Shown: positions 43,714-56,475, counted from the first letter of the stretch. The stretch: DNA of 64,000 nt from Lanius collurio (GCA_020086605.1 JACBWW010000008.1:11014622-11078621); one strand, 5' to 3'. Notes: generated by a model from the letters alone, not told the origin. Translations and numbers: made by a program.

Positions 43714-46365
43714 CTGACGGGGAACTTCTCTCCATGCACTGCTTCTGGAGGTCCAAGCTCCGCAGCTCCTCCGTACTGGCATATTTCATGACAGAGTTGA
43801 TGGAGGTGAGGGTGCTGATGAGCTGTGAATTCAGAGACCCAATCTGGGAGTGGGGCTCCCCAAAGGCTTCTGCCAATTCACTGTAATTTTCAGCAAGCAG
43901 CATCTGCTGTTCCTGCAGCAGCTTCTGCACACGTTCAATGTAGTGATCCAAGCCTGTCCTCAGCTCAGGCGGAGGCAGAGGGCTCTCCAGCTGACCACTG
44001 ACTGGGTCGCACACAGATTCTCCCCCAACACCTATGCTCCTGGTGCCAGTCGGGACAACCGGCAATGGAGGGGGTCCACAAGCGATGCTCCTCATTTTCA
44101 GACCAACCAGGTAGTTCTCATAAACACTTATCTGTCCAATGCCACAGTCTTTGGTTTTTATTGCAGAAGGCTTTTCAAAGCCAGGCTGGCTAGAGAGCAC
44201 GGTGCCCACTCCAACCGAACGCATTTTAGTAGACGCGTGTATGTCCTTCACCCGGCCATCCCCTACGGCCACACTCCGCAACTCCACACTGTCTGTGCTG
44301 GTCTGCTTATCACAGCTGCTCAGAGTGGTGTTAGTCCCACAGTCCGCCAGGCAGGCCACCTCTGTGCTGGTGCATTGGCTCACCATCTCCAAAGCAGTGC
44401 TGGTTTGCTGGCTAGCTGTGGAAGGCACGGCCATCACCATCGCCTCTGCCCTGGCTACAGCCTCTGTGGCTGTTTCACGGGACACGTGCTCCTTGGGCAC
44501 ACAAACCTCCACATTCACCAAGCAGTCCCCGCAGCCCACAGACCTCACTGCTCCAACTGCCCGTGCCATCTGGCAAGGGCTCGGCACCTCCGCCGGCTCC
44601 TCCGTGTTGACGCCTGTATCACAGACGCTTGTCTCTGTGCCCACTGACTTATCGTGCAGCTCCATGGACCTCTCTGTACCCTGATCTTGCACCTCTGCCC
44701 TCTCTCTCACCAGCCATCGGCTCATCAGGAGCTCGGGGCCCACAGCCGCGCTCCGCATGGCGGGTCTGCAGGAGGTGCCGATGGTGCTCGTCTGCAGATG
44801 GTTTCCCACTGACGAATCAGCAACATCCACATGGTCTCCCACCATTTGGTCTCTCATTTGTACGATAGCCTCCACCATCCTACTGACAACATGGGGCTGA
44901 GCCATCACAGCTTTATCCACCTTTTTTCTAGACCCAGCTGCCTGCAACTCCTGTTTTAATTTGGTCATTTCCCTGTCATGGGTGGTTTCCTTTAACTGAA
45001 CCTCTAGTCTGTAAATCTTCTCCTTAAGGGCTTCGATGGTCTGCTGCTGAAGCTCTATCTCTTTCTCGACCTCTGTAGACAGTCCGAGCATGGCCTCTGT
45101 CACTCCAACTCCACAGTCCCTCATTTCTTTCTCTGTTCCCACAGCTACTTCTTTGTGTTGCCTTGCAGATCTATTGTATATAATGACATCGTTCATGTTC
45201 TCATCAGCACCCACAGCAACAGATCGGGCTTCTTTTGTCAGACTTTCTCTGTTCACCCGAAGGTTTGCTGGACTTTCATAGCTGCTATCTTGGATTTTTT
45301 TCTCCAGGGCTTGCATCTCAGCAGTCAGCTGCCTGAACTCCTCTATCCTCTGAGAGCTCTGCTCCACACTCTCCATCTCTTCCTCACAATCTATATACAG
45401 TTCTCCACCTCTTCTCACCTGAGACATGTGTTCCCACTGCTCTGCATTTCCTGCACTGTAGGATCGCTTTCTGAAACCGTATGTGTCATTTTGAGTGCCT
45501 TTCCTGTGGTTTTTGAGTTCAGCCATCATGTGCCTCTTCTCCTCCTGCAACACTGAAATTTTGACCTGCAGCACAGGAATAGTCTTGACTTGCTCTTCAA
45601 GCTCCTTGAGACGCTTGAGGGCAATTGCCATTTGCTCCCTGATGTGCTGCAGATGCACTGGGCTCACATTGGTGACCGGTGTGGATACTCCCGAGCTCAT
45701 GGGGCTGTGACGAATGGAACTGCCCAAGGAGGAGCTGAAACAGGCACCATAGTCGCCATTCCCCTGATACCCATTCTGCAGGTGCTGAGACATGTGACCG
45801 TACCCACTGGATCCTACAAAAGAGGGGAGGGAGCTTGTGGAGCCCATGCCTCCGAAGCTGGAAAGCCGAGGCCTGCGGACATCTCCTGGTGTGACCTGCA
45901 TCATCCTCTCCTGCTCCAGTCGCCTCCGTGTTTCCATGAGGGTTTTTGTTACAAGGAGGTTGTGCCGAGGAGGCTGAGGGGAGGGAGGAGGAAGCTGTTT
46001 ATTCTCTGGGACAGTTAAGAAGGTAGGAGATACTTCAAAGGAAACTGAGGGTTTTGCAGGGACGGACAAGGTTACTTGACTCCTCGCTGCTAAAGACTGC
46101 TTGTTTTCATCACTGTTTGATGAAGAGAGAGACTCTGTGGAGGTCCAGCCACTGCACCGCCCACCAGAGTTCTTGGTACCCACTGAGGCTGGTACAGCGC
46201 TCCTCCTTTTTCGTATATTTAGTTTCTTAATGGTATTCCCCTTTTGTATATCATCCACGTATTTCAGAAAATCTAAGTCTAGCTGGTAGCCATAAGGTGT
46301 CTCCACAAAATAGGGGTCTTTCCGTTCTTTTTCATCTTCTCCATTTACAGGAGCTTCCTCTTTTT
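43714..46365 (-). CDS. KANK1: KANK1 giant exon: KN motif, coiled coils, RSxGVG repeats
   Basis: The acceptor is TTTTCCAG|AAAAAG at 46366-46367 and the donor TCAG|GTAAGC at 43713-43712. The exon enters with two bases of a split codon and leaves with one. It encodes 883 residues. The KN motif ([18 protein letters not shown]) is coded near 46250-46306; it binds talin. A coiled coil ([19 protein letters not shown] onward) is coded near 45515-45646. The 14-3-3/Akt site RKRSYSAG is near 45455-45480. A second coiled coil rich in Glu, Gln and Leu is near 44930-45075. A helical segment ([20 protein letters not shown]) is near 43870-43950. Between about 44020 and 45230 lie many short RSxGVG-like motifs. 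The exon is unusually large, as in other vertebrate KANK1 genes. A GTG is the first start-like codon in the downstream frame but is not the real start, since the reading frame opens from the acceptor. Confidence 0.97.
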
Positions 46366-47388
46366 CTGGAAAAGAAGAAATAAAATCAGCATTCAGTAAA
46401 CTACGCAGTCACACATAAGAGCAGAAAGACGGGTGCTCACTGCATGCCGGAGGCACAAACTGCTGCTGCAGCTCAGCGAACAGACTGACTTTCCGCTGAC
46501 TGACCCTTAACACTAAATCCCTATTAACTTTTAAAAAGTTAATCAGTGGGTTTTCAAATGCTGAGAAGTGCATACCCACATAAATGTGAACACATGCATA
46601 CACACTGATAGTGTCTGTTAATGAAGGGGCATAGCCAGTATCTCAAAGCTGTCCTTGCCCAAATCCTTCCAGTCTTCCCATGCTTCACCAAGCTTCCACA
46701 CATGCTATGTTATCATGTAAAAACCACAGGATTACAACGTACCACACAAATCATCTGGAGACCAACTTCTCTAGAAGGTGCACTCAAGCAGGCAATGGGA
46801 ACTCTGACCCTGCTCCTTATGCAACCGATGCCATTAGACTTTACACAGCTCTGCAGCACTGTTTTATGGCTCTGGGAAGTGTGCTCTCACCTCAGGTCAT
46901 ATTACTTCCACCAGCACCTCTGCCTCTTTCATTTCAAACTCTGTGAAGCCCCCAACCACCATGACAGGTAGCAAGAGTCCCTTCCAGCAGGGTCTGAAAC
47001 CCCACTGCTCAGGGACGAGACTCATACAAGTGCACCCGCCTGCCCTCCACACGCAGGACTCGCCCGTTCCCGAAGCAATCTAAATAAAACTTCAATACCT
47101 CTGCTCGGTTTTCTCAGGCTGCATATTTATATGCAGCACTGCCATAAAACCTGCTCCTCTTGGCCTCATACTTGGCAGGAGGAAAAATACCATAAAACAA
47201 AACAAAACAAAAAACAAAACCAAACTAAAACAAAACAAAACCAAACAAAACAAAAAAAACCACCAAAAACAACTACCAAAAGAAAAAAAAAATTAAAAAA
47301 AAAAAAGAAAAAAAACAAACCAAAAACGGAAAAACAACTATTGCAAGTTATGCGCTGGAGGAATAATAAAAGCCGGCTTTCCGGTTAC
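46366..47388 (-). other. KANK1 5' intron, proximal part
   Basis: Sequence upstream of the giant exon's acceptor. Apart from a long A-rich tract at 47194-47330 nothing is recognised. The missing first KANK1 codons must come from an exon somewhere to the right. Confidence 0.65.
47194..47330. repeat. A-rich (AAAAC)n low-complexity tract
   Basis: About 135 bases of AAAAC-type repeats with A runs of up to 10. On the KANK1 strand it is (GTTTT)n. A lysine-rich open frame across it is an artefact. Confidence 0.9.
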
Positions 47389-47690
47389 CTGACTTAGCCA
47401 CATGTCTCTGCCCCCACACTGCAAATTTTCCAGCCACGTACGGCTGTCCCAGCCTCATGTGTCACACGGCGGAGCCCTGCCTCCCTCCAGCTCGCTCCTG
47501 CTTCGCCCCATAAGGAAGAGCCGTCCGGCCCCGCGCTCCGCCCGCCGCGCTGCCCCTCCGCGGGGTGCTGCGCTGCCTGGGCGCGGAGGCAGCGCTCCCC
47601 TCCGCTTCCGAAGGGACCGCTTTGCGAGCTGCGTCTTCCTAAAGGAATATAAGCCTCAGGAGAGGAGGGGGTAGGGGGGCAGAGAAGGGG
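47389..47690 (-). promoter_or_regulatory. CpG island, candidate internal KANK1 promoter with first exon
   Basis: A GC- and CpG-rich patch (densest 47465-47640) stands in AT-rich surroundings about 1 kb upstream of the giant exon. On the minus strand it has a TATA-like CTTATATTCC near 47645-47655 and ends in a good donor, AAGTCAG|GTAACC (exon end 47389). Spliced directly to the giant exon, the short ATG at its end would be out of frame. So it would serve as a non-coding first exon, and translation would begin at an internal Met of the giant exon, as in the shorter human isoform. Next to it lie G-rich runs (47665-47690, 47763-47786). Function is inferred only. Confidence 0.5.
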
Positions 47691-49875
47691 AAAAAAAAAA
47701 AAAAAAAGCTCTCGACTTACTGCAACTACAGGAAGTGACTTAATGTGGCACTAAAAGGGTTTTCGGCGGGGGGAGGGAGGGGGGAGCTCCTGTTTTTCCA
47801 GTCTCCTTGGCATGCTTAAGAAAAGCTTTCCCTACAGACAGTGTGACTGCCTCCATGGGGATCCATTAGGCTTTTGGCTGCCACAGGACATCCCGAGCAA
47901 TAGATGGGAGGAGGGCACCGCTCAGAAGAACATACCATCCCCAGTTCGGGAAAAGAATAGGATGGAGGCACAGACACAGGCACGCACATGTGAGAGCCAC
48001 AGCAGTGGGACCGACCAGATCACCTCAGTACCTCGGTTCTGCAGTGTAGATAGACACAAACAACCCCCTCCACCCCCCAGACCACATGTTTCTGCTGAAA
48101 GATCAGAGTGTCAGTATGGTGTGGTATTTACTTACAGATACACCCAAAATAGCCATCTAAATACCAGTGGAAGCAAAAATACATGCATACAAAACCACTT
48201 CAGATACATAAGGACACACAGCTCAGTTCTGTCCAGTAGGACTGCCTCAATGTTAGACACGGGAAAAATATCCAGGACTCCCACTGCCACGGAGAGAATG
48301 AGAGCATATTTTCTGAATTACTCCTCTTCCTCCCCTAAGTCAGTACTCTGTTCCCAGATTCTCATGCTGGCTCCACTCCCTGCAGACAAACAACTTCTCC
48401 ATTCCACACCTTAGGCTGGTCCCACCTGCACCCTAGGTTTGGCCCCCCTCTCTCCTTATCCCTCATTCCCCATACCCTTCTGGGTTCTTTTTGCCTTCTT
48501 CCCATACTCTGGATTTCTCAGCCATTTTCTCTACTTACATCCATTTGCTTGTACCACCAGGTCAAAAACTGGTTATAATCTCACCCATCAGCTCAGGTTT
48601 TGTCCTAGTCACTTTACCCAGCCTATGTAAATTCAAGCTCCATTGGTTTTACCTGTTGTCCCATTTTGATCAGCTCCTATCCTCTGCTTGTCTTGGTCCT
48701 TGTCTTTCTACCCAGCAACATCTCTGATTCTCCCATCACTACACCAGTGAAGTCAGTTTCTCTAAACTGTCCTTGGGCATAATGCATAAGTGCTGGATGG
48801 GGGAGGGAAGAACAGACTTTTCCTCTTTGGAAGGCCTAGGACTTAAGAATTAATGCCCCTTTGGAAAAATATTCATAAAACCTCTAAAAAGACATGCAAA
48901 TCTCATGTTCAGTCATGGGAGTCAAACTGGGATCTCTTATGTACTTTGTTGTTCATGGAATTAAGATTACAGAAACCTGTAAAAAATATATAGTAATAAA
49001 GAAACAACCACAATGACACCGAATTGCTCACTAAGCTTCTCCACAACACGTGCAGACAGCTCAGTGTCCTCACAGTGGAATCTCTCTGGTCCTCAGCTGA
49101 AGCTGGCAGCAGTGCCAGGATGCAGTTTGCATCTGGTGCAGCACAAGACAGTGCGTGGAGCTGACTGCCTGCTGCTTCTCCTTAAAACAACAGTGGGCAT
49201 TCCACCAACGCAATCCCAGCATTGTCCGTTGATCCCTGGAGACACTTCTTGATACGTTAAGACAAATGAGGATCAGGCATGCAATCCACTACCACCAACA
49301 CAACACTGAGGCAGCATGCAGGAGCTGTGCCAAGCCTTTGTGCATTTTGTTGTCTCAGAGAAAGGGCCAAAATGGGTGTGCCTGTTAAATATGAAACAAA
49401 ACAAAATGGATGGCTGTTCTGAAACAATAAAAATGGTTTTGTTGGTTCCAAAAGGAAAAAATATATATAATAAAAATGAAATTAATGAACACCTAGTATG
49501 GCTGCAGCCCTCCTTTTCAGCCCTTTGGTTGGTCATGGATGAACCATGGATACTTCCTAACTTTGGTAGGTGAGCACCAAGTGCTATACCAGCAGGTACC
49601 CCAGATTACTCTCAGAGGAAGCAGTGTCTCTCCATGCCCAAAGTCCTCAAGTGAGCAGAAAGATTCCTATGCCCACACCCAGGGAAGTATTACAGCAAAT
49701 ATCACACTGTACAAACACTCTTGTTAGGCTCCTTGTCTCATCCTTGGCTAGCTGATCATGGACATTGCTAAAGTTAGAACTATACCCTAGCCTCTGCAGA
49801 ATATCAGGCAAATATTAATCATGTGTGCAGGTGCACAAACACATTCACTTTTGTCTATACAAATGATGCAGACAC
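47691..49875. other. KANK1 upstream/intron sequence, no gene seen
   Basis: An A17 run (47690-47707) and a G-rich run (47767-47786) follow the CpG island. Beyond them lies ordinary sequence. A 200-codon plus-strand frame at 47812-48414 has no domain or codon pattern to support it. Confidence 0.55.
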
Positions 49876-49965
49876 ACTTGTTTTCATAGAAAAGGAAGGT
49901 TGGAAAAGACCTTTAAGATTTTCGAGTGCAAATGCAATGAGACACAAGCATATCATGTTTTAAAG
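49876..49965 (-). mobile_element. CR1 3' end fragment, degraded
   Basis: TTTTCATAGAAAAGGAAGGTTGGAAAAGACCTTTAAGATTTTCGAGT corresponds to the reverse-oriented CR1 terminus (usual text: GGTTGGAAAAGACCTTTAAGATCATCGAGTCC). About 90 bases remain. Confidence 0.65.
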
Positions 49966-51892
49966 CCAGTACCAGTGAAGTAGAACACTCTGTGAAGCAT
50001 AGAGACCTCGTTGTGGTACTGTCATTATTAATGCATTTCTCCAGAAGTACATAAAGAATGCTGCAAAGGGAAAAATATAGAGGCAACAGTTGGCATAAAT
50101 GGAGTCAAATCAGTATTTTTATATGGTCAACTTCAGTTTGAAAGATTCTCTGGGTGAGGAAAAGGAATTAAAAAAAAAAACAACCTCCTGATGTTTTCCT
50201 TACTTCCAACAGAGAAAAAATTGGTGCATTTTCCCCTTCTCCTTCCACCTCCAAAACACTACTTTTGTTCTTTTTCTTCACTTTAGCATATATAAATGAC
50301 TATCAGTCTCACCTTCGGAAAAGATCCAAAACTCCTGAAGCCAAGCATTTTTTTTTTTTTTAAAAAAAGCAGAACTGAATATTTTACCTTTTTTTCTTTC
50401 ATTCTCCTTTTCAAGGGTTGGGAGTTGAATATAAGTTAAACTAAACAACCACAACAAAACCTCTTGGAAAATAGACCTTAACCTTCCACACTCATTTTAT
50501 CAGCTTTCTCTTGGCTAGCTATATAAAGAAGATGTCATGAAACTACTTGCTCCCCAACAATTCAGTCTAGCTCTGTAATGTTTTCAAAAGTGCTAGTGAG
50601 GGAAAAAAACCAACCTAACAGTTGACCTAAAAGATTTTTATTTTATTCCAAGAATCTAGAGAGGAAAACTTATAGAAACAGCAAGTAATTTCTGTACTTT
50701 TCCAGACACAGCAGGAGCATCAAGCATTTTATTTTTCCCTTTGCAGTTAAAGCACAAAGTGGCAGTGCGAAGGACACCGCAGGTGCGGAGTACACACTGC
50801 CCCAGCTGGCTGCTCATCTTCTGCAAGGAGGAAAGGCACGGCAGCACAGCAGCCAAGCCACCAAGCTGCTCATGATCATACCTGGTGCTGAGTGCTGGGG
50901 TGGCCCAGCTCTGCTCATACAGGAACACTGCCCAATTGCACAACTGCCCAGAACGCTACACTGTACTGTGGATGTGGGTTGTAACACCTTCCCCTCTTTT
51001 CCTGCCATGCAAAAACAACCAATAAATACTGCCTTGTAAGGAAGGTAATCTGTTTTGCTCATGCCCAGCTACAGTTATGCCCCAAGCAAATGGGATTTAA
51101 CTCCTGATGAACCTGATGCTGTTGGGTATAGGGCACTACAGTCCAAACCAGAACACTCCAGCCAGGGAGGGATAACAGACCCTGCTATCAAACCCACACT
51201 TAGAGGTGTGGAGGATTCTCCTGTTACAGAGGAGCATTGACAGCACATTTTACCAAAGAAATAAATCTCCAGAGTAAAATGTTTGCTGGAAATTTAATCT
51301 GAAAGAAAAATGAGGAGTAGAAAACTGGAAAAACATTTATATATGGTTTTTAGATTACTTTTCAAAAGTTATGTGTCAATATCCCAGCTTCTAAATCTGA
51401 CATCTAAATATTCAGTGCTTAGGGTGGGGGGTTGTAATCAAAAAACGGGGGATAGCAACTTCCCTGATTATAACAGAGAAGGGCTGAAGCTATGCCACTG
51501 TATAATAAACAGGGGTTTATTTCACGATGTAGATACTCCAGCTCAGATATTTGCACTAGTAAGCCGCAGAGATGTGAATTAAGGACAGCACCTTAAGTCA
51601 ATGAACACAAGGAGCATCAGTTGAAGAGAGATAGTTCAGATGGCTGCTGTGTTTTGCTTGGGTTATGAACACAAACACAAGGACACTGGGCTAAGATTGC
51701 ACATTTACCATGCAACACTGGTAAAAGAAGGAATTTAAAGAATCAATCTGCTCTTTTAATACCATGCTCTTTCTAGAAATAGGATGATCACAGAAATAGG
51801 AGAGAAACTCAAAACTATCACAGCCACAATGCAAATAACATTAAAAGCATCACTACATGCCCTTGTAGAAAGTGCCCCTCCAGCTTTCTTGC
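49966..51892. other. Upstream/intron sequence, no gene seen
   Basis: AT-rich sequence with small A and T runs (50169-50181, 50350-50370). No exon, repeat family or domain was recognised. Confidence 0.55.
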
Positions 51893-52970
51893 ATAGATAC
51901 TAAGAATGTTGCTGGAACGTCTCTCTCTGGAGGCTTCACTTTTCCAGGCTGAACAACTCACAGTTTCTCAGCCTGTTGTCACAGGAGAGATGCTCCAGCC
52001 CTCTGATCATCTTAATGATCCTCCTCTGAACTCACTCCAGCAGGGCCTCACCATTCTTATGCTAGGGGATCCAGACTTGGGACACAGTATTCCAAGTGAG
52101 GTCTTACAAGAGTGGAGAAAAGGGGGAGAATCACCTCCCTTGACCTGTTGGTCACATGTCTGTGGATACAGCCCAACATGCAGTTGGCTTTCCAGGCTGC
52201 AAATACACATTTCTGGGTTATGTAGAGCTTCTTGCCAAACAACAGCCCCAAGTCCTTCTCCCCTAGGCTGCTCTCAGTCCATTCTCTGCCCAGCCTGTAG
52301 TTGTGCTCGGGATTGCCCCGACCCAGGACCTTACACTCGGCCTTACTGAACTTGAGGACACAGGCCCACCTCTCAAGCCTGTCAGTCCTTCTGGATGGCA
52401 TCCCTGCCCTGCGGAGTGCTGACCACACCACGTGGCTTGGTATCACTGGCAAATGGTGCTACCACTGATCACGTCACCAGTAAAGACATTAAACAGCCCC
52501 AGTACCAATACTGACCCCTGAGAGGGGAGTCACCGATCTTCATTTGGACATCGAGCTGTTCACCCAAACTCTTTGAGTGCAGACATCCAGCCTATTCTTT
52601 ATACATCCATCAAATCCATGTCTCTCCGGTTTAGAGACAAGGATGCCATGTGGGACAGTAACTTAGGACTGGGGCATACCAAGGGCATAAGTCCAGATAA
52701 GATGACATTGGTCAATCTTCCCTCATCCCACCATCCACTGTAACCCCATCACAGAAGGCCGCCAGATTTGTTGGGTATGCTGTGCCTGCCATGCTGCCTG
52801 CCAGCAACCACCTCCTTATTTCTCATGTACATAATTTTCAGGAGGATCTCTTCCTTGATCTTGCTTTGCACTGAAGGGAGACTGACTGGCCAGTGCCTGC
52901 TTTGGTACTGGTGATCAGATGGATGAAATTAGTGTGGATGTCCCACTGTCACCTCCTCCTCGGGGGTCAA
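51893..52970 (-). mobile_element. CR1 LINE, 5'-truncated, reverse orientation
   Basis: About 1.1 kb of the 3' half of CR1 on the minus strand. The minus frame around 52057-52452 keeps recognisable reverse transcriptase C-terminal text: VLKFSKAECKVLGRG, NPEHNYRLGREW, EKDLGLLF and LVRPHLEYCVPS. Nucleotide text such as CAGCCCTCTGATCATCTT (near the left end) and CACCTCCTTATTTCTCATGTAC (near 52810) is also CR1-like. The frame is broken by shifts and stops. The left boundary is its 3' end; the right boundary is approximate. Confidence 0.85.
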
Positions 52971-55900
52971 TTCCTCAACCATAGAACTATTTCTTAACCT
53001 TGCAGAGGTTAAGAAGAGAGTCTAGCTTCTCTTATTCTTCCTTTTGTTACATGTTTGCCAGCTATGACAGAGCATTTTGGTATCACATAGGAAATGCTCA
53101 GAATGCTCACCAGCCAGCTAATCAAAGGAGCATATATGTAGTGAATTGCCTTTCTGGTGTTAGAACGGGGTCTTTCAAGGTCACATTACCTATTTTTACA
53201 CCATTAAATGTTTTCTTTCACATGGTACAAGAAGACTTACATACAGAAGTTATATCTGAACATCACATAACCACAGCTAAAAATTATTTCTGTGAGCAGA
53301 AAGTAAAAACCACCTTCCAAAAACACACCTCTTAACCCTCTCTAGCCTTTTTAATGTCTAAAACTTTTACTTCTAGAATCTCTGAACTAAAAAGTTGCAG
53401 CTCAAACAAAGTTCATTTAAACTAGAAAATACATACTATAAGAAAGGTGTATAAATTAATTAAGCCTGAATTTAAAAAAATAATCTTTTCCATGAGAAAT
53501 ATGTTCCTGGGGAAGAAAAAAGCACAACCATCTTGTGCTTTTTTGTGGCTGCAAAATGCCCCCCTATAAAAATTCACAAAATCTGCTTTATATTATTGAC
53601 AACTCCCTTATTTAAAGCTGATAATAAATGTCCTTTTCAACACACTTGGAATAGCTTGGTATCTGGCACTTTAGTGCTGGGACATCTTGTGTGTGCACCA
53701 CCTCAAGGCCAGTAACCAGGAAACTAAGTGGCTAGGCTGTTTTGCCTCCATCCCAGTTTCTGACTCACAGGTCCCAAGGGCAGTCAAACTACAAGTGGCA
53801 GGAAGCAGGGCATGGGTGGGAAGGGATACAGTCTTTAGCTTAGTCTGCTAAGTGCCCCAGCAGCAAGGAAGAGCAGAGCAGGAACCATGGTGGTGACTGC
53901 TCCTGTTACCAACAGCACTGCCACCTCTGGATAGAAACAACTTTAAACAGTGGCCACTTCGGCCAGTTGCTGTCACAAACCCACCTGAGGGTGTCCTGGG
54001 GCTTTGAGCATGACCAGCAGGTCTATTATCAGGCAAGTCAGAAACAGCCTTAGTTGCATTTCACTGATGTGCTTCCCAAATCATCCTCTACCAATGCCCC
54101 ATTAATGCCCATGTCAACCAATGTAATTGAAAAAGAAACAGCTTGTTTTACACTGAAAGCAAACCACTGAATTGGTGACAGGGGCTCAGTTGTCTCAGAG
54201 AAAATGCTCTCCCCTGAAAGATGTACATTTCCTCATTTTGAACTTAGCCTCCTGCTCTCTCAGTTATCACTGGGAAGAGCAGTGAGGTGTCATTCTTTAC
54301 TTCTGAGTTTGAAATGGCGAGGCATCTCTGTCCTGTTTACTTATGCTGGAAAACTGGATGCTTTTGGACATGGCAAGTCCAAACCACTATGAATTTACTC
54401 TTTTCAAGCACTTGATTCCTTGTGCATTTTTTTTATCTTGCAGTATTTGTCTACCTGAAAACTGTCCTTCATCATTCCCTGAAGTATTTATTTCATTCAC
54501 ATTCTACTGTCTGCATGCTTTTTGGCTCCAAGCATATTTGTGAAAAATGAAGAGCATTCACTGTAAAGATACTCTCCAAATCAGAACAGCTAAGGCCTGG
54601 CAAAATAATCTATTTTTTTTAATAATGTAAGGCAAACAGTAGATAACAATATAAGGTTCCTCACAGCCTGGGAGAAAGACATGCACAGTGATCTACTGAA
54701 TTCAGTGGGAGAGAAGTTCTGTTTCACATCATGGCCCTCTCCTTTATGAAAATGCATCCCAACAGAGCTGAGCTTGACCACCACAGTCCTTCTTTCTGTA
54801 AATGGATCTCAATAGATCTGGGCTAACTGTGTCAGCCAGGGATGATGATTTACATGAGGTTGACTCTCGGTGTAGATGAAGCACCTTGCTGTCCTCTGTG
54901 GCAAAGGAGAAACCCCACAGCTCCCCTACATCCCTTGCCAACCCTTAAAAATGTGGCACACCTGCCCCACTCTTCCAGCAGTATATCATCCCCCATTGCC
55001 TTACACTACTTCATTATCACAATAAAAGTGACAAAGGAAAAAAATGTTACAAAGTCCAGGGCTTGAATCCACATAGTAGGATGGGCTTCACAAAACTCAG
55101 GTAAAAGGCAGGTAAAGCAAGAGGAGCAAACCCCCAAATTTTTATCTTCCTTCCTTCCTTCTCCATATCATCTCCTCAAAGGAGTCATGGATGCAAGCTG
55201 GCTGTTTGCCTGAAAACATCTTTTTACACAAAGGTGCATCAGTGTTACCTGCTGAAGCACAAGCAAAGAAGGCTATATTCACTGTCTATCCAAGAACAAC
55301 TGAATCACAAACTCAAAATATTTAGATTTATAATGCCATTACTCTTCTGTGCTTATAAATCTCTTAAGAGGTGAGAACTGGAGAACAGATACATAGGGCT
55401 ATTGTAACAGGAATAACCATAATGAAAGAACATGGACTCCTGGGATATAAACCTGCCATGGAGTATTAAAACTGATTTACAGTTTCAGTTTCATCTTACA
55501 ACTGTGCACAGAGTGGAAAAAATGTAAGAATTGTCTTCTGCAAGAATGGTTCAACAAATATTTGTTTTTATGAATCCTGGAAGGACATTATTTTGTCACA
55601 TGCTTGCCTCCATAAGAAACATGGTTTATGCTGCATAACCAGTATGATATTTCAAATACTGGGAATTGTTCCCTCCTCTCCTGTTTTATATTAATCTAGT
55701 ACAGATTCCTTCTATGAGATGTGTTTTCCAAACTTCAAAAGCCTAAATGATTTGTATTTGCCAAAAAAATTGAAAGCTTTTCCTCTGCATTTAAAACAGT
55801 TCAGAACAACAAACTGATTTTCTCAAAGAAGTTAAAAAAGCAATCACCAGATTAAATATGGAAAAGGTCATTATTACAATTTATTCTTTATGTACATTCT

Positions 55901-55979
55901 AAATAACTAAAACCAGTGGTTTATAATTGAAAGTCTATGAAAAATATTTAAAATTAGCAACTTTGAGGGCAACAGCTAC
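52971..55979. other. Upstream/intron sequence, no gene seen
   Basis: AT-rich sequence with no recognised exon, domain or repeat family. The largest open frame is 111 codons (53000-53335) and has no support. Confidence 0.55.
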
Positions 55980-56103
55980 CTTTTCTGCTTTTGAAGTGAT
56001 GCTTTGCAGCAAACAGGTTCACAGCCCCGCTCCCTTCACTGGAGCTTTCACAACACCGATTTTCCATGAGAAAACCTGGGCTTGTTGAAGGGAACAAACT
56101 ACT
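55980..56103 (-). CDS. Candidate KANK1 5' coding exon (alternative N-terminus)
   Basis: On the minus strand a good acceptor (pyrimidine-rich CTTTGTTTTTGTCCTTATATACAG, AG at 56105-56104) opens an exon of 124 bases. It has 36 leader bases, then an ATG at 56067-56065 and 29 codons starting MENRCCESSSEG and ending KHHFKSRK, plus one base. The donor is AAAG|GTAGCT (GT at 55979-55978). The single leftover G combines with the AA at the start of the KANK1 giant exon to give Glu, so the frame continues as [14 protein letters not shown] and into the KN motif. That phase agreement would arise by chance one time in three. The peptide does not resemble the human KANK1 N-terminus (MAHTTKVNG), so if real it is a different start. 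It is unproven. Confidence 0.35.
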
Positions 56104-56329
56104 CTGTATATAAGGACAAAAACAAAGAGGCTACCAGAGGTGCCTGAAACTGCAAGTGCAAGCTGCCTTCGGATGGCAGCACTTGTGAGACAACCAGACT
56201 AACCCAGCACCATCAAAAACATGAAAAAAACCCCTCTACCCATCCCAACTTAATATCCTGTCAGAACACCAAGTGTTGGTTTTAGCAGAGCCAGCCCCTC
56301 ACCCACGCCCATTCGAGGGTCTCACTCAC
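56104..56329 (-). other. Candidate short intron between predicted 5' exons
   Basis: A 226-base stretch bounded on the minus strand by a strong donor (ATCG|GTGAGT) and the acceptor of the 55980-56103 exon. An alternative reading is that TTATATAC near 56106-56113 is itself a TATA box. Confidence 0.3.
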
Positions 56330-56450
56330 CGATCCATGAGAAGCAAACCACTGGATGTTACCGTGTTCAGTTTTTCAGCAAATTAAGACTGAAGCACACT
56401 TTCCTTTGCCTTAAAGGGACTGCATAGTCCTGACACATCAGCAGGCAGGG
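56330..56450 (-). other. Candidate KANK1 non-coding first exon
   Basis: Minus-strand sequence between a TATA box (56476-56483) and a strong donor, ATGGATCG|GTGAGTGAG, whose GT is at 56329-56328. The ATG just before the donor would open a short upstream frame that stops within the next candidate exon. The start site is assumed about 30 bases from the TATA box. Confidence 0.3.
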
Positions 56451-56475
56451 AGCCCAGTAGTTGCTACAGAGCATT

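Noticed and set aside
43850..44647. 265-codon plus-strand open frame, and several others antisense to the giant KANK1 exon
   Set aside because: They are reverse-strand shadows of a conserved coding exon with biased composition; no domain seen.
47098..47148. Possible KANK1 start exon (ATG GCA GTG ... CAGAG|GTATTG on minus strand)
   Set aside because: It leaves two bases at the donor whereas the giant exon needs one, so the frame would be lost.
47131..47397. Lysine-rich plus-strand frame
   Set aside because: Produced by the (AAAAC)n low-complexity tract.
48490..48540. ATGGCTGAGAAATCC on minus strand as the KANK1 start
   Set aside because: No acceptor or promoter context and no clear in-phase donor; the peptide does not resemble any KANK1 start.
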